A stretch of 64,000 nucleotides of DNA from Rouxiella aceris (GTDB taxonomy: Bacteria > Pseudomonadota > Gammaproteobacteria > Enterobacterales > Enterobacteriaceae). A model generated the notes under the pieces. The model saw only the letters and a program-made list of their open reading frames with translations, did no database searches and was not told the DNA's origin. Position numbers and translations under genes: made by a program. Position 1 is the first letter of the stretch. Each line of letters opens with the position of its first letter. Shown piece by piece: positions 27,796 to 36,297 of the stretch. The DNA lies in the NCBI RefSeq assembly GCF_012933545.1, contig NZ_JAADJU010000008.1, positions 248,001 through 312,000 on the forward strand. Reading direction: 5' to 3'.

Positions 27796-28632
27796 CTAAT
27801 TGCGTGCTTTACGCGGCGTGCGCGTATCGCAAAATGCCATGACAAGACCGACAACCAGACCAAACACATGGGCTGCGTTGGCGATGGCCAGACCCATCAC
27901 ATTAAAATATCCCAATACCAGCCAGGCGAGGGAGAACACCATCAGGCCCCTGGGCAGCGCAAGCTGACGTTCAGGTTTAAGCTCGCCGGTTAGCCAGACG
28001 TAGCCCATCAGCGCATAAACTACGCCAGACAGACCACCAAAATAAATCCCGCTGAAAAGCGACTGTCCCCAACCGCTGAGCAACGCCGAGATAAGCGCAA
28101 TGGTGAAGAGCTTGCCGCTGCCAAGGCGTTTTTCTACCGGGCCGCCGAGATACCACCACCACAACAGGTTAAACAGAATATGCAGCAATGAAAAATGCAA
28201 AAACGCCGGGCTAAACCAGCGCCAAAGCTGCACATACTGATGGCGATCGGCGGGCCATGACAGCCAGGTCATCACTCGTTGGTCACCGTAGATCTGCTGA
28301 GCGAGATAGACCAGGATGCAGAGGACCATCACTATCATGGTCAGCGGCCCTGCCTGGCTGCGAATACGCTGCCAGTAGGAGTAGTGCTGATAGCGCAGAT
28401 GAGTGTCGGTTTTACCGGTTTCCCAACTGGCTGCCTGATAGCGGGCATGCAGGGGATCTTCAAGAAAAAGGGTCAGTTGTTGTTCAACCTGATGCAGCTT
28501 TGACTCATCTTCCAGCCAAATTTGCACTTCTTGTCCGTCGGATTTGACCTGTAACTGGACCCCATATGTTGCCATATAGTCGACAAACGCCTGCGCAATG
28601 CGCGGGTTTGGCAGGCTAATAATTCTGATCAT
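27796..28632 (-). CDS. glpG: Rhomboid intramembrane serine protease GlpG
   Basis: GlpG cleaves membrane proteins within the bilayer. The 278-residue protein has a cytosolic N-terminal domain (residues ~1-90) and six membrane helices. The catalytic dyad is Ser202 in [13 protein letters not shown] and His255 in ANAAHVFGL; the [10 protein letters not shown] oxyanion-region histidines are also present. The physiological link to glycerol metabolism is by operon only. In E. coli glpE precedes glpG; here glpE is 4.6 kb away on the same strand, separated by an oppositely oriented gene cluster. Confidence 0.95.
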   Translation of the reverse strand: MIRIISLPNPRIAQAFVDYMATYGVQLQVKSDGQEVQIWLEDESKLHQVEQQLTLFLEDPLHARYQAASWETGKTDTHLRYQHYSYWQRIRSQAGPLTMIVMVLCILVYLAQQIYGDQRVMTWLSWPADRHQYVQLWRWFSPAFLHFSLLHILFNLLWWWYLGGPVEKRLGSGKLFTIALISALLSGWGQSLFSGIYFGGLSGVVYALMGYVWLTGELKPERQLALPRGLMVFSLAWLVLGYFNVMGLAIANAAHVFGLVVGLVMAFCDTRTPRKARN

Positions 28633-28901
28633 AGTGGTTCCATGGGTCCCGTAATTATTTGATTTTAAAGTTTACGTCTCATTCTATCATCCGGGCCGTG
28701 CCGCTGCCCGGCTGAGCAATAATTGATTATAACGTCAGCGGCGTCCGCTGTATGCCAGAGAAATACGTCGTTTCCTGAAGCCTGATCTCATCCTCTACGT
28801 TAATTTTTGTTTACTTCCGTTTCGCCGGTCAAGCTATGAGCAGTATCACTCTTTAATTAGGTTGCGGGCTTTATTCTGAGAATAGAAGAGGTGGGGGACA
28901 T

Positions 28902-30113
28902 ATGTTTCTTGAACAGCGTCGACAGCAGATCCTTGAGCATCTGGATAAGTACGAAAGCATGACGGTGGAGTCTCTTTCCGCCCTGTTTAGTGTAACCAGA
29001 GAAACCATCCGCAGCGATCTTAATGCGCTGGCGGCCGAAAAGCTGGTTCAGCGTTGTCACGGTGGTGCCATGGTGATCCGCCGCAGTTTGCAGTCAAAGC
29101 TGATTACCGACACCGGCGACAATTTTGAAGTGTTACTGAAACGACTGCAAAGCCAGAAAAGAAAGCAGGCCGGGCAGCAAAAAGGAAAAAACATGAAAGG
29201 TAAGGTCTGCATTCTGGGTTCATTCAACGTCGATATTGTCGCCAAGGTTGAACGCTTTCCCAAAGGCGGCGAATCCCTGCTGGCGCTCGACAGCACTCTG
29301 GGACCAGGCGGTAAAGGCTCTAATCAGGCCACTGCCGCCAGCCGCGCCGGTGCCAAAGTGCATTTTGTTTCCAAAGTGGGCAAGGATCAGTTTAGCCAGT
29401 TTGCCTATGACCACCTGAGCTCCTCAGAGATCCATTCGTTTACCCTCTACCAGTCGGAAACGGAGCCAACCGGTAACGCCATCATTTATGTCTCGCAGGA
29501 AAAGGGCGAGAACATGATTGCCATTTATTCCGGTGCTAATAAAACCATCAGTGAGGATGAAGTGGCGGCGATAGCCACCGAGTTGGAGGATTCCGAGGTG
29601 TTATTGGTGCAGTTGGAAAACAACTTTGCCGCCACGCTAAGCGCAATGAAGCTGGCCAAGGCATTGGGCGTCAAAGTTATTCTTAATCCGGCACCTTTTT
29701 CCAGTCATGCCCTTGAATGCCTGGAATACGTTGATGTGATCACGCCAAACGAGACCGAGGCTTCGCAGCTTTCGGGGATCGACGTGCAGGATCTGGCCAG
29801 TGCCAAAGAAGCGGCGCAGCGCATTGTCAGCCAGGGTGCCCAGCGGGTGATTATTACCATGGGCTCACGCGGTGCGTTGATCCTCGACGGTACTCAGTTC
29901 CAGCATATTCCGGCGTTTGCGGCGCTAAGCGTCGATACCACTGGTGCGGGTGATGCCTTTAACGGCGCATTGGCCGCCAGCATTGCCAAGGGGCAGAGTC
30001 TGGCGCAGGCCGCCACTTACGCCTCGGCGTTTGCTTCGCTCTCGGTTGAGCGGGAAGGCGCGGCCAATATGCCCGATAACGCTCAGGTGATTGCGCGTCT
30101 GGCGCAGCGCTAA
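28902..30113 (+). CDS. Fusion of a DeoR-type DNA-binding domain and a PfkB/ribokinase-family sugar kinase
   Basis: The 403-residue frame joins two modules. Residues 1-58 are a DeoR helix-turn-helix (MTVESLSALFSVTRETIRSD, then the KLVQRCHGGA end typical of the family). After a lysine/glutamine-rich linker (residues ~60-96) comes a complete ribokinase-like domain with GGKGSNQA, VILNPAP, TPNETEA and the catalytic DTTGAGDAFNG. The DeoR sugar-phosphate domain is thus replaced by the kinase, which might sense and convert the same sugar. An internal ATG at 29193 with its own Shine-Dalgarno could give the kinase alone. It heads a plus-strand cluster with aldolase, YhcH-like and permease genes. The substrate is unknown. 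Confidence 0.88.
   Translation: MFLEQRRQQILEHLDKYESMTVESLSALFSVTRETIRSDLNALAAEKLVQRCHGGAMVIRRSLQSKLITDTGDNFEVLLKRLQSQKRKQAGQQKGKNMKGKVCILGSFNVDIVAKVERFPKGGESLLALDSTLGPGGKGSNQATAASRAGAKVHFVSKVGKDQFSQFAYDHLSSSEIHSFTLYQSETEPTGNAIIYVSQEKGENMIAIYSGANKTISEDEVAAIATELEDSEVLLVQLENNFAATLSAMKLAKALGVKVILNPAPFSSHALECLEYVDVITPNETEASQLSGIDVQDLASAKEAAQRIVSQGAQRVIITMGSRGALILDGTQFQHIPAFAALSVDTTGAGDAFNGALAASIAKGQSLAQAATYASAFASLSVEREGAANMPDNAQVIARLAQR
29182..29195 (+). promoter_or_regulatory. Internal ribosome-binding site and start within the fusion gene
   Basis: AAGGA (29182-29186) lies 6 bases before an in-frame ATG (29193-29195) that begins exactly at the ribokinase domain (MKGKVCILGSFNVDIV). Translation from it would yield a 306-residue free kinase, close to the length of E. 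coli ribokinase (309). Confidence 0.55.
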
Positions 30114-30218
30114 GTGAAAACTTTTTTTGTGGTAGCCGTTTCAGTTTTGCGCGATTTATTCGCAGCGGCTGCGTAATCGTTTCCGTCTGCTGTTTTACAG
30201 GCACGATGAGGAGTATTT

Positions 30219-31145
30219 ATGAAGAAGATTGAAGGTATTGTTCCGGTGATGTTAACCCCTTTCACCGCTGATAATCATATTGACTATGCGGGCCTGGGCA
30301 AGCTGATCGACTGGTATCTGCAAAAGGGCGTGGATGCGCTGTTTGCCGTCTGCCAGTCGAGCGAAATGCAATACCTGAGTCTCAAAGAACGCGTCGAGCT
30401 GGCCCAGTTTGTGGTGGAAAAAGTGGCCGGCCGCATCCCGGTGATTGCCTCTGGTCATATCAGCGATGATATCCACGAACAAATTGGCGAACTGAACGCG
30501 ATGGCAAAAACCGGCATTGATGCGTTGGTATTGGTCACCAACCATCTCGACCCAAAAAACCAGGGTACTGCCGCCTTCTTTGCCACCCTGGATCAGGTGC
30601 TGAGCGCCTTGCCGGAGTCAATGCCATTGGGTCTCTACGAGTGCCCGGCGCCTTATCGCCGCCTGCTGAGCGATGAAGAGCTGACCTACTGCGCCAATAG
30701 CGGTCGCTTTGTGGTGCTCAAAGATGTGAGTTGCGATCTGGCCACTGTCACCCGTCGTGTGCAACTGGTAGCTCATACGCCACTGAATATTATTAATGCC
30801 AATGCGGCCATTGCCTATCCAGCCATGCTGGCAGGGTCCAAAGGCTTCAGCGGGGTGTTTACCAATTTCCATCCCGAGCTGTACAGCTGGTTATACCATC
30901 ACGCCAGCAGCCAGCCAAAACTGGCCGAGGAACTGGCGATTTTCCTGTCACTAGGTGCCGTGACCGAGACCCTTGGCTACCCGAAAAATGCCAAGATCTA
31001 CCATCAGCGTCTGGGAACTTTCGACAGTGAATTCTGCCGGGTAAATAAAGACAACGTGCTGGAAAAATTCTGGGGGTTAACCGTGCTGCTGGATCAAATT
31101 CACCGTGGCACTGAAATCTGGCAGAAAAAAATCGCGGCACTTTAA
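30219..31145 (+). CDS. Dihydrodipicolinate synthase/N-acetylneuraminate lyase family aldolase
   Basis: The 308-residue protein is a class I, Schiff-base aldolase of the DapA/NanA superfamily. It starts with the typical GIVPVMLTPFTADNHID, and shows the pyruvate-carboxylate loop (CQSSEMQYLS in place of GTTGE), the active-site tyrosine in GLYECP and the Schiff-base lysine in VVLKDVS. Family members split or form 2-keto-3-deoxy acids, releasing pyruvate. Given the neighbouring kinase, YhcH-like protein and ACS-type permease, cleavage of an imported sugar acid is likely; the substrate cannot be named. The altered loop argues against DapA itself. A terminator follows. Confidence 0.85.
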   Translation: MKKIEGIVPVMLTPFTADNHIDYAGLGKLIDWYLQKGVDALFAVCQSSEMQYLSLKERVELAQFVVEKVAGRIPVIASGHISDDIHEQIGELNAMAKTGIDALVLVTNHLDPKNQGTAAFFATLDQVLSALPESMPLGLYECPAPYRRLLSDEELTYCANSGRFVVLKDVSCDLATVTRRVQLVAHTPLNIINANAAIAYPAMLAGSKGFSGVFTNFHPELYSWLYHHASSQPKLAEELAIFLSLGAVTETLGYPKNAKIYHQRLGTFDSEFCRVNKDNVLEKFWGLTVLLDQIHRGTEIWQKKIAAL

Positions 31146-31170
31146 GCCGTTAGTTGATTAACCTTGAGCG

Positions 31171-31197
31171 CAGGCGCGCGGTGCGCCTGTATTTTTT
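31171..31197 (+). terminator. Terminator after the aldolase gene
   Basis: CAGGCGC (31171-31177) pairs with GCGCCTG (31183-31189) over a 5-base loop, followed by TATTTTTT. It implies that the YhcH-like and permease genes downstream are at least partly transcribed from their own promoter in 31198-31308. Confidence 0.85.
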
Positions 31198-31308
31198 GAA
31201 TAGCCTGAGCCGATTGTTAAATAATTACCCGTCAGTTTACTACGGTTAATTGCCTGATGTTGTCACCCTACACTCTCGGTATAACTAAATATAAAAGGAT
31301 TATTCAAC

Positions 31309-31806
31309 ATGATCGTATGCTGCTTACGTGATTGGGAAAACGAAAAAAACGCTTTCCATCCAATTATTAATAAAGGTATTGAGTTTATTACTCAAACTGA
31401 CTTTTCCACCTTGTCACCGGGGAAATATGACATTATTCCTGAGAAAATGTTTTGTCTCTATCAGGAAATGAACACGCTACCCGCTAATGAAATGAGAGCT
31501 GAGTCTCATTTTAAGTTTGTTGATATTCAATTTCTGTTGCAAGGCGAGGAAACCATAGGTGTGGCGCGCGGTGCCGCCGATCATCAGGTGGTAGAGGACC
31601 GTGCCGAGAAACACGATATTGTGTTTTATCAGCACACCAAAAATGAATCGCTAATTCATTTAGTGCCGGGTATGTTTGCCGTTTTCTTTCCGCAGGATTT
31701 ACATCGTCCCTGCTGTCATACCCATGGTGAGTCTTTTATTCGTAAAGCTGTGATTAAAATTCACCTGAGCCTGTTTGATCATGGCTTAATTATGAATAAC
31801 CAATAG
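31309..31806 (+). CDS. YhcH/YjgK/YiaL (DUF386) family protein
   Basis: The 165-residue product is a single cupin-like domain of the YhcH/YjgK/YiaL family, with DIIPEKMFCLYQEM, AESHFKFVDIQFLLQGEE and the metal-binding region PGMFAVFFPQDLHRPCCH near the C-terminus. E. coli YhcH (NanQ) is a sialic-acid anomerase in the nan operon and YiaL sits in a sugar operon, so an anomerase or epimerase step for the sugar acid handled by this cluster is plausible. The Shine-Dalgarno AAAGGA precedes ATG 31309, and the permease gene starts 12 bases after the stop. Confidence 0.87.
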   Translation: MIVCCLRDWENEKNAFHPIINKGIEFITQTDFSTLSPGKYDIIPEKMFCLYQEMNTLPANEMRAESHFKFVDIQFLLQGEETIGVARGAADHQVVEDRAEKHDIVFYQHTKNESLIHLVPGMFAVFFPQDLHRPCCHTHGESFIRKAVIKIHLSLFDHGLIMNNQ

Positions 31807-31818
31807 TGGATAATTAAA

Positions 31819-33135
31819 ATGATGAAAGACACTACTTCTCCCCTGCATGTTACCCTGGAAAAAACCGCTCCGCCTGTTTCACGTTTGCGCTGGGGCATTA
31901 TCTTTATTTTATTAATGGCGGCGATCATTAACTATCTCGATCGCGCCAATTTAAGTATTGCCAATACCACCATTGCCAAAGAGTTTGGTTTTACTTCGAC
32001 AGAAATGGGCTTGCTGCTGTCAGCATTTTTATGGCCTTATGCGCTGGCAAATTTGCCCGCCGGCTGGCTGGTTGACCGCTTTGGTCCCAAAAAGATGTTC
32101 TCCTGCGGGGTCGGTTTTTGGTCAACCTTTACCGTGCTGGCCGGTTTTGTAAACGGCTATCCGATGTTTTATGCCCTGCGCATTCTGCTCGGTATCTCCG
32201 AGTCACCGTTCTTTACCTCCGGTATCAAAATCACGCACCGCTGGTTCTCGGACAAAGAGCGGGCGCTGCCTACCTCAATTATTAATACCGGTTCGCAGAT
32301 TGCCAACGCCATTGCGCCGCCGATCCTGACGATATTACTGCTGACCCTGGGCTGGCGCGGCATGTTTATCGCCATTGGTCTGGCAGGGATCCCCCTGTTG
32401 CTGGTATGGCTGAAGTTCTACCGCAATCCGACGCCGCGCGAAGAAAAAGTCATTCACGCCAACTCGCAGTTGGTGCAGCAGTCGGTCAAGGACGTATCGG
32501 CAAATAATAAGGCCAGCTGGGGCGCGCTGTTCAAACATAACACAACCTGGTTTATGGTCATCGGTAACTTTTCGATTATGTTTACCATCTGGGTCTATCT
32601 GACCTGGTTGCCAAGTTATCTGGAAAAATCCCTGGGCTTCAGTCTGAAACAAACCGGCTGGCTGGCGGCAATTCCATTCCTCGCCGGGATCATGGGCGTG
32701 CTCTGCGGCGGCACCTTGTCCGACCGTTTGATTCGTCGCGGTGTGCATACCATTACCGCGCGCAAGGTGCCGATTGTGATGGGCGCGGCGCTGGCTGCCT
32801 GTTTTGTGGCGCCAATTCCGTTTGTGCATAGCACCACACTGAGTATTGCGTTGCTTTCTGTCGGCTATTTCTTTTCGCAGTTGCCACAGGGCGTGATCTG
32901 GACGTTGGCTTCCGACATTGCGCCAAAAGAACAGGTGGCGTCGATGGGGGCAATTCAGAACTTTGGTGGTTTCCTCGGTGCCGCCTGTGCTCCGATTGTT
33001 ACCGGCATTATTCTCGATGCCACCGGACAGTTCACCAATGTGTTCTTCCTTGGCGCGGGTCTGCTGATGCTGGGAGCATTAAGTTACGGGTTATTTGTGA
33101 AAAAACCCATTTTAGTCACCATGCAGAAATCCTGA
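31819..33135 (+). CDS. MFS sugar-acid permease (anion:cation symporter family)
   Basis: The 438-residue protein has twelve predicted membrane helices and the hallmarks of the ACS family of the major facilitator superfamily (hexuronate, glucarate and galactonate carriers such as ExuT, GudP, DgoT): INYLDRANLSIA in helix 1, GWLVDRFGPKK after helix 2, ESPFFTSGIKITHRWF and GGTLSDRLIRRG in the central part. It is co-transcribed with the YhcH-like gene and likely imports the acid that the aldolase cleaves. A start at Met1 or Met2 is equally possible. Confidence 0.9.
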   Translation: MMKDTTSPLHVTLEKTAPPVSRLRWGIIFILLMAAIINYLDRANLSIANTTIAKEFGFTSTEMGLLLSAFLWPYALANLPAGWLVDRFGPKKMFSCGVGFWSTFTVLAGFVNGYPMFYALRILLGISESPFFTSGIKITHRWFSDKERALPTSIINTGSQIANAIAPPILTILLLTLGWRGMFIAIGLAGIPLLLVWLKFYRNPTPREEKVIHANSQLVQQSVKDVSANNKASWGALFKHNTTWFMVIGNFSIMFTIWVYLTWLPSYLEKSLGFSLKQTGWLAAIPFLAGIMGVLCGGTLSDRLIRRGVHTITARKVPIVMGAALAACFVAPIPFVHSTTLSIALLSVGYFFSQLPQGVIWTLASDIAPKEQVASMGAIQNFGGFLGAACAPIVTGIILDATGQFTNVFFLGAGLLMLGALSYGLFVKKPILVTMQKS

Positions 33136-33142
33136 TCTACCG

Positions 33143-33165
33143 ACGCCCCCTGATCCAGGGGGCGT
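33143..33165. terminator. Bidirectional terminator between the permease gene and glpE
   Basis: ACGCCCCCTG (33143-33152) pairs with CAGGGGGCGT (33156-33165), a perfect 10-bp stem with a 3-base loop in the convergent gap. T runs are short on both sides, so it may act mainly as a stable 3' end. Confidence 0.65.
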
Positions 33166-33191
33166 TATGCATCCATCCATAAGGTGATGCC

Positions 33192-33512
33192 TCAGGCTTC
33201 AATCTCCTGCGGAAACGTTTTCGACCAGGCTTCAAAGCCACCATCAATGCTATAAACCGCGTCAAATCCCTGGCTTAACAGAAACTGTGCGGCGTTGCGG
33301 CTGCTGATGCCGTGATAGCACATCACCAGCACCGGCGTCATGGCATCGGTCTGCTGCATAAAGGTGCTGATATTTTCGTTGCTTAAATGCAAGGCACCCG
33401 CAGCATGGGCGGCGTTAAAGCTCTGAATATCTCGGATATCGACCATAACCGCTGCATTTTCTTTCAGGTGATGATGTGCCTGCTCAACGCTGATTGTTTC
33501 AAACTGATCCAT
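33192..33512 (-). CDS. glpE: Thiosulfate sulfurtransferase (rhodanese) GlpE
   Basis: GlpE is a single-domain cytoplasmic rhodanese that moves sulfur from thiosulfate to cyanide or dithiols. The 106-residue protein carries the catalytic cysteine at residue 65 in the loop CYHGISS, the VMVDIRD strand motif and the GGFEAW end. In E. coli it is the first gene of glpEGR; here it stands alone, 4.6 kb upstream of glpG on the same strand, with a plus-strand catabolic cluster between them. Confidence 0.95.
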   Translation of the reverse strand: MDQFETISVEQAHHHLKENAAVMVDIRDIQSFNAAHAAGALHLSNENISTFMQQTDAMTPVLVMCYHGISSRNAAQFLLSQGFDAVYSIDGGFEAWSKTFPQEIEA

Positions 33513-33879
33513 GCTGCTTTTGCCCCGTAATGACGTGAAACCCTGGTTAATGATGATTTGATCTCAGTGTAACCAATTCTTTGCCAGACAAGACCCGGTA
33601 TTCCCTGTGGCTTTTACCTAAAATTGTTAATCTGTGGTCAATAAACGTCGCTATCCCTGAGGCATAACACCGCCGTTTTCCCTTAACCCAAGGCGATATC
33701 AGGATTTTTAGCCTGATTGCCGATGAGCATTTTTTCGCTATAGGGTTTATATATATAAGTGTCAGGGATCACGTTTTATTGCCATTTTCCTCCCGGTCAA
33801 TCGCTGGTGTTATTCCGCCCTGAGCTGAAAAACGCCAGCTAGCGGTAACTTACCCAACTTAAAGGAAAGAGATTGCCCT
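33513..33879. other. Divergent promoter region of glpE and malP (no gene)
   Basis: These 367 bases contain no supported reading frame. An AT-rich TATATATATAAG at about 33749-33760 and a TCCTCCC at 33788-33794 (GGGAGGA on the other strand, similar to a MalT box) are the only candidate control sites. In E. coli malP is activated by MalT and its gene malT is divergent from malP; no malT is present here. Confidence 0.5.
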
Positions 33880-36288
33880 ATGCCAAAGCCTATTTTTAAG
33901 CAGGAGAATTTTCTGGCTGCCTTGACCCGTCAGTGGCAAGCCTTCGGACTGACTTCCGCTCAGGATATGACGTTGCATCAATGGTGGCATGCCGTCAGTG
34001 CGGCGGTGGCGGAACAACTGCCGCCGCGGCCCGACAGCGGCAAGGGTAGCGCCCAGGTTAAACGCCATGTGAACTATATTTCGATGGAGTTTCTGGTAGG
34101 TCGTCTGACCGGCAATAACCTGATGAATCTGGGTTGGTATGACCAGGTGGCCAAGGCGCTGGAAAAATTTGATATCAATCTCGGCAATCTGCTTGAAGAG
34201 GAGATTGATCCGGCGCTGGGCAACGGGGGCCTGGGCAGGCTGGCAGCCTGTTATCTCGATGCCATGGCTTCCGTTGGCCAGCCGGCGATTGGCTATGGTC
34301 TCAACTACCAGTACGGCCTGTTCCGTCAGAGTTTTGTTGGCGGTAAACAGCATGAGTCGCCGGATGACTGGCATCGTAATGACTATCCCTGGTTTCGCCA
34401 CAATAGCGCGCTGGCGGTAGACGTTGGGGTGGGCGGTAAAATCATTAAAGACGAAGACGGAAAATCACGCTGGCAGCCCGAGTTTACCCTGCGCGGCGAA
34501 GCCTGGGATCTGCCGGTGATTGGCTACGGTAACGGCGTCTCGCAACCTTTGCGTCTGTGGGAAGCTCGCCATCTGCATCCGTTTGATCTGCAAAAATTCA
34601 ATGACGGCAAATTCCTGCAGGCCGAACAGCAGGGCATTGATGCCGCCAAACTGACCAAGGTGCTGTATCCCAACGATAACCATCAGGAAGGTAAACGCCT
34701 GCGCCTGATGCAGCAATATTTCCAGTGCGCCTGCTCGGTGGCCGATATTTTACGTCGTCATCATTTCCTGGGCCGCGCCATCAGCGAGCTGCCAGATTAC
34801 GAAGTGATCCAGCTTAATGATACCCATCCGACCATCGCCATTCCGGAAATGCTGCGGGTGCTGATCGACGAACATCAACTGAGCTGGGATGACGCCTGGC
34901 AGATCACCAGCCGCACTTTTGCCTATACCAACCATACCCTGATGCCGGAAGCGCTGGAAACCTGGGATGAAAAGCTGGTGCGTAGTCTGTTGCCGCGCCA
35001 TTTTGCCATTATCAAACAAATTAATAGCAACTTTAAGAAACTGGTGGCAAAACAGTGGCCGGGTGACGAAGCCGTCTGGTCCCGGCTGGCCGTGCATTAT
35101 GACAAACAGGTGCGGATGGCCAATCTCTGCGTGGTGGCGGGGTTTGCGGTTAACGGCGTGGCGGCGCTGCATTCCGATCTGGTGGTGAAGGATCTGTTCC
35201 CGGAATATCATCAGTTATGGCCGAACAAGTTTCACAATGTCACCAATGGCATCACGCCAAGACGCTGGTTAAAGCAGTGTAATCCGGCACTGGCCACCTT
35301 GCTTGACGAGACACTGAAAACCGAATGGGTCACCAACCTTGATGCGCTTAAGGGACTGGAAGACCAGATTAAAGATAAAAAATTCTGCAAACGTTATCGC
35401 CAAATCAAGCATGACAATAAAGTGCGCCTGGCAGATTACGTTAAACAGCATATGGGTATCACTCTCAATCCCGATGCGATTTTTGATGTGCAAATCAAAC
35501 GCCTGCACGAATACAAACGCCAGCACCTGAACCTGCTGCATATTGTTGCCCTCTACCAGCAAATCCGCGATAACCCGGCGCTGGATATTGTGCCTCGCGT
35601 ATTCCTGTTTGGGGCTAAAGCGGCGCCCGGCTACTATCTGGCCAAAAACATTATCTATGCGATCAATCAGGTGGCGGAGAAGATCAATAACGATCCGATC
35701 GTCGCCGATCGTCTGAAAGTGGTATTTATTCCCGACTACAGCGTATCGGTAGCGGAACTGATGATCCCGGCGGCAGACGTCTCGGAACAGATTTCGACCG
35801 CCGGTAAAGAAGCCTCGGGAACCGGCAATATGAAGCTGGCCCTTAATGGTGCGCTGACCATCGGCACGCTGGACGGTGCCAATGTCGAAATCGCCGAGCA
35901 GGTGGGTGAGGAAAATATCGTCATCTTTGGCCATACCGTCGATCAGGTGAAAGCGCTGCTGAAAAAGGGCTACAAACCTAAAACCTGGCTGAAAAAGGAT
36001 AAACAGCTCAAACGGGTGCTTGATGAATTGGCCAGCGGTTATTACAGCCAGGGTGACAAGAAAGCCTTCGATTTGATGCTGCATAGTCTGTTGGCGGGCG
36101 GCGATCCCTATCTGGTGTTGGCAGATTTTGCCGAATACTGCCAGGCACAGGCTCGCGTAGACCAGCTGTATCGCGATCGTGACGCATGGACCCGCTGTAC
36201 GCTGCTAAACACCGCCCGCGTCGGCATGTTTAGTGCGGACCGTTCTATTCGTGATTACCAGCAGCGTATTTGGCAGGCGAAACGCTAA
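33880..36288 (+). CDS. malP: Maltodextrin phosphorylase MalP
   Basis: MalP phosphorolyses linear maltodextrins to glucose-1-phosphate. The 802-residue protein (E. coli 797) shares the GT35 landmarks [49 protein letters not shown] and the pyridoxal-phosphate lysine in [20 protein letters not shown] (the GNM in place of GlgP's SNM). Its pairing with malQ, 9 bases downstream, identifies it as MalP rather than a second GlgP. AAAGGAAAGAG precedes ATG 33880. Confidence 0.95.
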   Translation: MPKPIFKQENFLAALTRQWQAFGLTSAQDMTLHQWWHAVSAAVAEQLPPRPDSGKGSAQVKRHVNYISMEFLVGRLTGNNLMNLGWYDQVAKALEKFDINLGNLLEEEIDPALGNGGLGRLAACYLDAMASVGQPAIGYGLNYQYGLFRQSFVGGKQHESPDDWHRNDYPWFRHNSALAVDVGVGGKIIKDEDGKSRWQPEFTLRGEAWDLPVIGYGNGVSQPLRLWEARHLHPFDLQKFNDGKFLQAEQQGIDAAKLTKVLYPNDNHQEGKRLRLMQQYFQCACSVADILRRHHFLGRAISELPDYEVIQLNDTHPTIAIPEMLRVLIDEHQLSWDDAWQITSRTFAYTNHTLMPEALETWDEKLVRSLLPRHFAIIKQINSNFKKLVAKQWPGDEAVWSRLAVHYDKQVRMANLCVVAGFAVNGVAALHSDLVVKDLFPEYHQLWPNKFHNVTNGITPRRWLKQCNPALATLLDETLKTEWVTNLDALKGLEDQIKDKKFCKRYRQIKHDNKVRLADYVKQHMGITLNPDAIFDVQIKRLHEYKRQHLNLLHIVALYQQIRDNPALDIVPRVFLFGAKAAPGYYLAKNIIYAINQVAEKINNDPIVADRLKVVFIPDYSVSVAELMIPAADVSEQISTAGKEASGTGNMKLALNGALTIGTLDGANVEIAEQVGEENIVIFGHTVDQVKALLKKGYKPKTWLKKDKQLKRVLDELASGYYSQGDKKAFDLMLHSLLAGGDPYLVLADFAEYCQAQARVDQLYRDRDAWTRCTLLNTARVGMFSADRSIRDYQQRIWQAKR

Positions 36289-36297
36289 GGAGCAGGC

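Noticed and set aside
16610-36288. glgP and malP considered as a recent duplication
   Set aside because: Both are the normal, well-diverged paralogues of enteric bacteria, each in its usual operon.
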